Part shown: positions 57,334 through 64,000 of the stretch, piece by piece
Layout of the letters: each line of letters starts with the position of its first letter
How positions within the stretch are numbered: position 1 is the stretch's first letter
From: Microthyrium microscopicum
Taxonomy: Eukaryota > Ascomycota > Dothideomycetes > Microthyriales > Microthyriaceae
Assembly: GCA_010405405.1 (NCBI GenBank)
Contig: MU004235.1
Coordinates: forward strand, 76,538 to 140,537
Reading direction: 5' to 3'
Length of the DNA stretch: 64,000 nucleotides
Program-made: the position numbers and the translations under genes
The notes under the pieces: model-generated
Told to the model about the DNA's origin: nothing
Databases searched by the model: none
What the model saw: the letters and a program-made list of their open reading frames with translations, nothing else

Positions 57334-59350
57334 ATGCAACCGAAGAATCTCGTACCTAGGACATCAAAGTCTCGCCAAAACACACTTGGGGCTCTGATCC
57401 TTGTTGTTTGTCATGGTGCTGCCGCAGAATATGTTGATAAATTTGAAGTGTGCTTAGCTCGCGTTCTATCAGTTCTCAATGGTACTGGCACGATCGAGAA
57501 CATTACAAACGATACGATACGAAATCTTGGCTTCCTGTACACGGGCCCAGTGCGCGAGCTGATATCCAGCTATCCTCGCGACCGGTATTTGACACTGACA
57601 TACGAAGGTATGCGATTCTTTTCCACTAAAAAGTCGCGCAACTAACTCGTAAGGCTGTTTTGTACTATGTGGTAACCACAATGATTCTGCTCAACTGGCC
57701 GAGCCCACGTTCGCGCTCAACATGGTAACAACTTGGATCTTCCCTTTGGCTATCGTTTTGAGTCTGCCTTACGAGTCTCTACACGACTACAGATTCAAAG
57801 CAACAGGGACAGCCGTTGGCAATTGGCTAGGCTCACCTCAGACAGCCCTGACAGCAACGATATTCAATTTTCTTCAAATCAGGAAGGCTCACAAGAGAGC
57901 CAACAAAGAAATGAGCAACCGATACACAACCTGGAACAATATGTACTATGTTTTGTCTTGTGTGAATCAGTTCGACGTAACCCATTCCAGCGTGGATCGA
58001 CTACATCTTTTCTCCACTCTCGCGTATGGTCTATATGGACCTGTTCTTGGACACAAAAATAGAGACAAAGACAAACTAGAAACAAAACTACTCAAGTATT
58101 TACTGGTGGCAATGGCACATCAACTGCGTATGCATCGCCGTCGCGCGGTGATACCGACCTTGGCAAGCATGGGCACGTTTTTGATTGCGTTCGTTTTCTC
58201 AGTGGTCTTATCGTTTGCTGACGTCGGAGAGCATACAAAAGTCGATCTCTTGGTCTTGGGGTTATTATTCACTTGGCTGCCCGTTTTGGTCATATTTTCA
58301 ATAGTGGATCGTAATCCAGTCTCATCAGAAAGAACAGCGTAAGTCGTATGAAGTGGATAATCTGAGAGATCATGACTAACTTGTTTGCAGGCTGTTGATG
58401 TCCAGATGGCTTTACAATGTCAACGCCGTAAGAGACTGGAAGATCAGTGAATCGATCGACGCCAGAGATATCAAGTGGTGGGGCCAGCCGACTCATGAGC
58501 CTGAAGATAGTGACCAAGATGGCAGCCAAGGGCAGCGAGCATCCGAAGACAGCCCCCAGAGTGAAACCATGGACGACCGATACGAACTTGGTCCCTTTAT
58601 AGGACAAGGTCGTCAAATGGGCTTTTGCGGACTATCTTACGCTCTGATGGAGGAGCTTCACATCATGCGAGCCTCCTTCGGCAAAAGTCAAAATAAATTT
58701 GAGCTGTATGATGGCTGCGCCCGTGGAGTCGAACGACGACTTGCAAGGAAGCCTCCAACCTCATGGTACATCACAGCTGTCACTAGCTTGTCAATTGTCT
58801 GGACATCAATCTTGATGGCCTTGTTGCTTGCTTACAATACTCCTACAATTGGCATAGGTTGCTGGTCTGGCAGTTTTCTTCTATACGGCATCCTGAGCAC
58901 CGTGAGTTGGCTCATACAGATGACTCGCTGGGAAGGTCGAGTTTCCAGCCGAATATGCAACACAGCAAACTTTATCTCACTTGGCTGGCTAATAACAATA
59001 GTTTTCATAATGGTCAGTCTGACATTTTTCGGCACATCTACTATGAAGAGGCAGCAACTAACTACGCTTAGGTTACTGGAGCGTCAAATACTTGCTGGTG
59101 TAACTCGCTTCATATGTTTTCATCTTATGGCGATTATATGAATTTTGAAAACGCCGCATTTTATAGAGAATACTGCAACGTCAAGACATACTGGGCGGTA
59201 GCAACAGGCTTAGGATTAGCGATCCCCACAGTTTCATTTGTACTTGCCGTTTTTTGGTGGCTGAAATGCCAGCATTTGTGGAAAGCTAGCGAGACCGATT
59301 CTGATATCAAGTTGAAAGCGGCGTCTATCAACTGGGTCTGGCTTATATAG
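57334..59350 (+). CDS. Polytopic membrane protein of an uncharacterised fungal family, four exons
   Basis: Exons are 57334-57607, 57654-58338, 58391-59012 and 59072-59350, giving 619 residues with all phases consistent. A signal-like segment (LGALILVVCHGAAA) is followed by an extracellular part with NGTG and NITN glycosylation sites and LTYEGCFVLCG. Membrane segments follow (TTWIFPLAIVLSLPYES, TLASMGTFLIAFVFSVVLSF, LLVLGLLFTWLPVLVIFSIV, TAVTSLSIVWTSILMALLLA, WLITIVFIM, AVATGLGLAIPTVSFVLAVF). The last loop holds TCWCNS and SSYGDYMNFENAAFYREY before the final helix and WWLKCQHLW. I remember this combination of GCxxLCG, a Cys pair plus DFEN, and WWxKCxHLW from unnamed fungal proteins. An ATG at 57286 is an alternative start. 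The role is unknown. Confidence 0.78.
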
Positions 59351-59780
59351 CAATGCATTTTTTGCTTCACCTCATCCCACGAGGACGAGTAAGATTGACC
59401 AGTGCCATTCCGGCTTATATCTGCTAACAGTGAAATCCATTGTCGCAATCTTGCATTCACAATATCAAGTGGTAGAGAACAGAGCCGCGAAAGTTGAATT
59501 TGGTCAACAACTACAAGTAGAGTATCTGCATACATCTGCCGGTATAGTCAGGTACCTGAAGAAGTCGCCTAGGCAGATTTCTGAGGTAGCAAGGCATCAT
59601 AATGCTCTTGTGCGGTGGTTGATCAGTGTGTGAACCCATGCCCTGCGAAGCCCCAGCAGCCCAGCAGTCCAGCCTACAAGCTTACATCAGCAAGCGGCAT
59701 TGGTCCACGACCCCAAATTCAGTACTCTGTACATCTCCATCACTACGATAATTCTAGTTGAGTGCAATGTAGATAACAGG
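59351..59780. other. Short intergenic stretch
   Basis: About 430 bp. An in-frame ATG for the next gene lies at 59700. No other feature was recognised. Confidence 0.35.
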
Positions 59781-60966
59781 ATGGCTCGCTGTTCCTCAAA
59801 TTCCTTCGACGCGAAAAACCTCACCAAGGAAGATGTGCATGCAGTGATAGACACTCTTTTATCTTTGGGTCTTAGCTTCGAACTTGCTACACTCATTATC
59901 AATTTTTCAGAATATTGGTGTGTGCAGAATTTCAGTTCTCAAGCTCCACTTCATATGGGGCCATCTTATAAGGGCCAGAGACTACTTGGAGACAACAGTT
60001 CTCCCATCGAGGCCTCATCGCTTTATCTTCAAACCGGGCCACTTGGCTTAGGATCTGGAATCAGTCATGGCGACCGTTTTAACCCCAAAAAGATTACGTT
60101 TTGCGTTACTAGTCAAGCCGAAAGCGACAGCATTCAGCCAGGTAGAGACGGGACTTTTTTGAATCAGTCATCTTGGCTTGACGCTGCAATCATTCGAGAG
60201 GATGAAACGTGGTTGGACACGAATAAAATGGAGCCAGCAAAAGCTTTGATGAGATCAGCACCAAACAACGAGATGTTGGGTCTGGCAGAGGAGACTGAAA
60301 GCCAAGTTTGTGTGCCGTGGTATTTGGGCCTCAACCCATTTGAGCTCCCGCCCTGGTTTGTTCGAGGTGGCGATAGAAACAAAATGAAAGGAGGTTACAA
60401 GTTAGTACCCCATGGTTCAAGATTGATGTGGTTGCTTCAGAGAAATAGGATCTCCAGTTCTGAGCTGGTGGAAAGATTCATTACATGGGGAGAGGATGTG
60501 TCCCTCACTTACGAGGAGGTTGGCGAGAAATGGTGGACGTCAGATTGGGATCTTAAGCCACCTCAAACAGAATATGAAAGGCAAGTGACTTGATCGAAGC
60601 AAGCTCATATTGTTGCTAGACCACGGGAATGCTCCTCACTGCTCGATAGTTTGTCTAACAGCAATAGCAGAAGGCAACGCGAGTGGGAAAATCCATTGGA
60701 GATCAGATATATGGACTCCTGGAAGAACGGAATCTCGCTAGACGGCCCAGAAGCTAAGGATGAAGAGTGGCCAATAGATGGAGCTGGCAATGGGAAAGAT
60801 TTTGTCAAAACACTTCGCAGGGGTGATAGGATTGGAATATGGGCTAGGACCTTGGTATGTTCAAATGAATCACTTTATTGAATCGTTTATTGATATTGTT
60901 CAGTGGCCGGAGGCTGAAAATCACGTCCAATCCGTTACAGTGACCGTATACTACTCGATTGTATAG
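59781..60966 (+). CDS. Unknown protein with C-terminal GDRIGIWART strand motif; first intron GC-AG
   Basis: Exons are 59781-60580, 60668-60854 and 60904-60966, giving 349 residues. An acceptor 6 nt earlier (60661) would add two residues. The N-terminal helix (LTKEDVHAVIDTLLSLGLSF) is followed by an unusual middle with WFVRGGDRNKMKGGYKLVPH. The second half contains FVKTLRRGDRIGIWARTL and WPEAENHVQSVTVTVYYSI, a two-strand motif I recall from the C-termini of several uncharacterised ascomycete proteins. The first intron begins GCAAGT, and no GT donor keeps the frame. It follows a membrane-protein gene on the same strand 430 bp away. A start at 59700 would add a hydrophobic stretch (LYISITTIILV) that could be a membrane anchor. 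No function is assigned. Confidence 0.65.
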
Positions 60967-61731
60967 AACGAGATAGATATCTGCAGGCATAAGATCTCTC
61001 TTGAAGTTTTGATAGATGCCTACTTGCTTGTACCTGCTTAGGAATTCGAGCTAGCTAGCTAGGTACATAGAGGAGGAAGACTCTTTCAGGAATAAATGGT
61101 AGATTTCATGGTTGATAATTAAGTAGAAGCAATTTGGAAAGATGATACTTGTCATTGAAAGCAGTAACGCTCCTGTATCGATTTTCATTCCAACAGTGAT
61201 CTTTGATTCGTGCCTAGAGGGTGAAGACATACATCGAAACCTCATCGATTGCTCGATTCTTGAAAGCTTTTGTTCTTTCATCTTTTTGGGGGTCATGCAG
61301 ACTTTTTGTGACTATAACGCCTGCATAGATGAACACTCGTCCAATTGTGTTCGGTGAGATGACTTCCGTTTGCAACGCGACCTGACAAATAAGATTGTGC
61401 GCTTCCTCAAAAATGCGCGAAAAGGAGCCTTGCCATTAGATCACCTCCAGTACTTGGTAGATCTATCCTACACACATCAAGATAGAACCGTTCGTGCAAC
61501 AAAGCCGAGACCGAGAGATTTCATAAGTGCAAGCTAAGCATCCTGACTCCTGAGAATCCGAATTCCCGAAGACCCTCAGGGATCCAATTTAATGACATAG
61601 CTTATAAAGTGGAGACGAACTTGTCCTATGAATTACGACCTATCCTCCGAAAACAAATTATCATGGTGTTTGCTATGTACCGCTTGAGTATTGCTCTTCA
61701 CTAACCACTTTGTTTACGCTGAGCCGCAGCT
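60967..61731. other. Intergenic stretch
   Basis: About 760 bp including a self-complementary GCTAGCTAGC stretch near 61050. No gene was recognised. Confidence 0.4.
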
Positions 61732-62288
61732 ATGCCGCTTCGAGGAGAATGTAATTGTGGTGCCATAGTAGTCGCGGTTCAAGACCCCAAAGAAGGGCAG
61801 CCAAGTACCACAACAGCTCATTGCCACTGTACTAATTGCAGAAGACAAAGTGGCGGGAGTAAGTTTTTCCCTGATGTTTTTCATCCGTAAAAATATCGCA
61901 CAGTAGCATTTTGTCTTTCAAGGAACATGCTAATCTTTTGAGTTGCAGATGGGACGTATATTATCACTAAACCAGAAAGCGAAGTGACAGTATCCGGAAC
62001 TCCCAAGGCTTATATTGACAACAAAACTACCTCTGGCGTGGATATGAAAAGGTGGTTCTGCGGAGACTGCGGTAGTCCAGTGATGTCCACCACACCTGCA
62101 GCTCCAGGCATGATATGTAAGTTACTGTCATAATGTTACGATATGTTGTTGCATGACTAAACGACATAGATGTTAAAATGGGACTGTTTGATAAGGTGCC
62201 TCGTGTTGCGGCCCACTTGTTCACGAAGAGTAAACTATCGTGGGAGCCATCAGTTGAAGGAGCAACGCAGTTCGAAACGTCGCCGTAA
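61732..62288 (+). CDS. GFA/CENP-V-like zinc-binding protein, three exons
   Basis: Exons are 61732-61858, 61949-62116 and 62170-62288, giving 137 residues. Zinc ligands are in GECNCG, CHCTNCRRQSGG and WFCGDCGSP, the pattern of the glutathione-dependent formaldehyde-activating (GFA) fold, shared with many uncharacterised fungal proteins. YIDNKTTSGVDMKR and LFDKVPRVAAHLFTKSKLSW are typical of the fungal subgroup. Real formaldehyde-glutathione chemistry is doubtful for this family in general. A possible alternative first ATG lies at 61663 in the same direction but outside the domain. The segment after SGG is a few residues shorter than in relatives I recall, so a small unmodelled exon in the first intron cannot be excluded. 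Confidence 0.82.
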
Positions 62289-62890
62289 ATTGTACAAACA
62301 TCAGGTCGATAATCCGAGCACTTTCCAGCCCCCCTTACTCGATCTCTCAAACTGATAATCCTGCACCTTGGGCTGAGCAACCTCTGGTAATAATTTTGGC
62401 TGTTGCTAGTGACGATTCCAGTAGACTTTTCCATCACATAACTAACATGATCTTTGATATCCAAGAATTATCGATTGTCACCGCAAGCAAAGGTTGTATA
62501 GGCTCTTCACATTTATACTTATATTAGTTCTATACTCGGATCGCACACGAGCAATCATACCTCGCGAATTGCATCAGTGGCCGCATTTAAGTTTGTCCGC
62601 TCTGCTCCGAATGTTATGTGTACTATAAATATAAACAAGGTCGTCAAACATTGATCAATCCAACATATCTACCAGTATTTCCGGCAAAGTAGTTCTCACC
62701 CAAGGCATCAAAAAGCTAAAAGAAAAGTCCACAAGTCCATAGGTCCATAAAATAATCCAGGGTAATGATTATTGGAAACGCCGAATGCTCCGTTGAAATA
62801 TGTTGCTATCGGTACAAAAGAATGGGGGAGATCGAGTCTCAGAAGGCAGTGATCAGGTTTTTCATTTTGGACAGCCAGTGAGCGGTTGTC
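62289..62890. other. Intergenic stretch between convergent genes
   Basis: About 600 bp, 3' of both neighbours. Nothing was recognised. Confidence 0.4.
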
Positions 62891-64000
62891 TTATATGATA
62901 TGACCACGTGGTATCGCGGCGAAGATGGCCACAATGATGGCACTGATAAGAACGGCTGCAAGGAGGGCCTGGATGAAGATGGTATCCTGGATTTGGCGCA
63001 GCATTGGCTCTTTGATGTAGGTCTCGCGATCGAAAACTTGGCGTACTACATTGCGCTTCTTGTATTTATTCACCCACGGCTCATCTTCGAAGCTGTTTTT
63101 GGATGGACTTCGCAAGCTGTCGATATCGATGGAGGCGGAACTTAAATTGTATTCACTACCGTGTTTGAGCGTGCCATCCTCTTCTTGCACAGCAAAGAGC
63201 TCCCAAGGCCGAACATGCTGATGATGAAGACCGTGAAGAACCTAATGATGTTAGCTTGGACCTGATAGATTCAGAAACTGGCAACTTACAACACACATGC
63301 CCTTCCAGGCTGCAATGAGCGTGGCAATACCCGGCACTAGCAGCAGAATAGGAAGTACCCGCCAGGCGCGGCCAGCATGACTGATGGTGAGAAGAATTTG
63401 CGTCACAATCCCCGCAAGGATAAGGGAGATTCCAAGACCACGCGCGAAGATAACGCGAGGACGATTACCGTTACAAATGGCCCATCGAATGAAGTTTGGA
63501 TGTGATTGTTGACGGAGTGAGTATTCCACGTTGTTGACTAGCTCCCGAAATGCGGATGGATGGGTAGTGTATTCCAAGGCTCTGAGAGTGGCATGACGTT
63601 CGCGGCCAGAAAAGTTCAGCTCGCGAGGAGCATGTTCTAGAATATATATGGCTAGGATACGGTTGATCTCGTCACGATGCGGCTGAACGGTAACTGAAAT
63701 GTGGTATTAGCTGAGCTTCAAAGAGCCTTTGACCGCTGAACGTACATGGCTTCTTTAGTCCGGCATCTTCAAAGGCGCTCTCAGCAGCGTTCGTATGGTT
63801 GGTCATTATTGAACGCATACCCGTGGTGGGACGAATAGAGCCATCCTGTGACTGTATAGTCTCGCGCTTTTCGCTGTTTGGGGTCTGTGGGATCGCGGCA
63901 AATGGAATAGCCTCGGACCCTTCAGTCTCTTGAAGCTTAGGCTTCTCATCAAAGTCGCTACCCTTGAATAGCTCTTTTTCAGTCTTGCTTTGGTGAGCCG
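62891..64000 (-). CDS. Rax1-like RGS-domain membrane protein, 3' part only (runs off the right edge)
   Basis: In yeast, Rax1 marks bud sites at the plasma membrane; the filamentous-fungal role is less clear. Exons seen are 64000-63746 (incomplete at its 5' side), 63693-63290 and 63241-62891. The visible sequence begins in a disordered Ser/Glu/Lys region. It then has the RGS-like segment (HRDEINRILAIYILEHAPRE, LRALEYTTHPSAF, HPNFIRWAICNGNRPRVIFA) and hydrophobic segments (LGISLILAGIVTQILLTI, LPILLLVPGIATLIAAW). An intracellular stretch and a final membrane helix (FIQALLAAVLISAIIVAIF) complete it. The fused RGS-plus-three-TM layout is that of the Rax1 family. The start codon and the N-terminus lie outside the window. 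Phases match at both introns. Confidence 0.83.

Noticed and set aside
1-64000. LTR retrotransposons, LINEs or virus-derived genes
   Set aside because: No long direct repeats, reverse-transcriptase, integrase or capsid-like sequences were recognised on either strand.

Overview
This window is nuclear DNA of a filamentous ascomycete (Pezizomycotina). The evidence is short introns (about 44-140 nt) with CTAAC/CTGAC-type branch sites, an AreA/NIT2 nitrogen regulator with the canonical C-terminus, an AA11 chitin-active LPMO, a DASH-complex Hsk3, an Sgf11-like SAGA subunit, and many small secreted proteins. The gene set suggests a Leotiomycetes-like fungus; that placement is inference. All gene models, including splice sites, were built by eye from reading frame, splice signals and protein-family knowledge, and none has been checked against transcripts.

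Layout. 0-8 kb: AA11 LPMO, a secreted tyrosinase, the ribosome-assembly factor BRX1 behind a cluster of GATA motifs, and an acidic protein of unknown role. 8-15 kb: a six-cysteine secreted peptide, mitochondrial cardiolipin synthase, a Set6/SMYD-like SET protein, and Sgf11; a 310-bp MITE sits in the divergent promoter between the last two. 16-22 kb: an HsbA-like secreted protein and two divergent, apparently decaying F-box genes. 23-31 kb: a secreted protein made of two copies of a cysteine module resembling the insect/viral protein Diedel, a small conserved protein, a lysophospholipid acyltransferase, a secreted protein with His-His and His-x-His motifs, and a MARVEL-like membrane protein. 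31.8-43 kb looks like an accessory metabolic stretch: MFS transporter, amidase, DUF8021-like secreted protein, secreted alpha/beta hydrolase, membrane-anchored GH16. 43-44.4 kb: a small one-TM protein divergent from HSK3. Then about 6.5 kb without a convincing gene leads into AreA (50.8-53.8 kb). 54.7-64 kb: an isolated Fun_N-like (NLR N-terminal) protein, a polytopic membrane protein followed by a protein with a conserved C-terminal strand motif, a GFA/CENP-V-like zinc protein, and the 3' part of a Rax1-like RGS membrane protein that runs off the right edge.

Housekeeping genes (BRX1, cardiolipin synthase, Sgf11, HSK3, AreA, Rax1-like) alternate with secreted or accessory genes. The strongest leads are the tandem Diedel-like gene at 23.46-24.35 kb with possible Kex2 sites between its modules, four GC-AG introns among about 54 modelled, the MITE with its 33-bp internal palindrome, and the histidine-rich secreted protein at 27.8-29.1 kb. 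I saw no tRNA, rRNA, CRISPR, LTR element or other virus-derived element.
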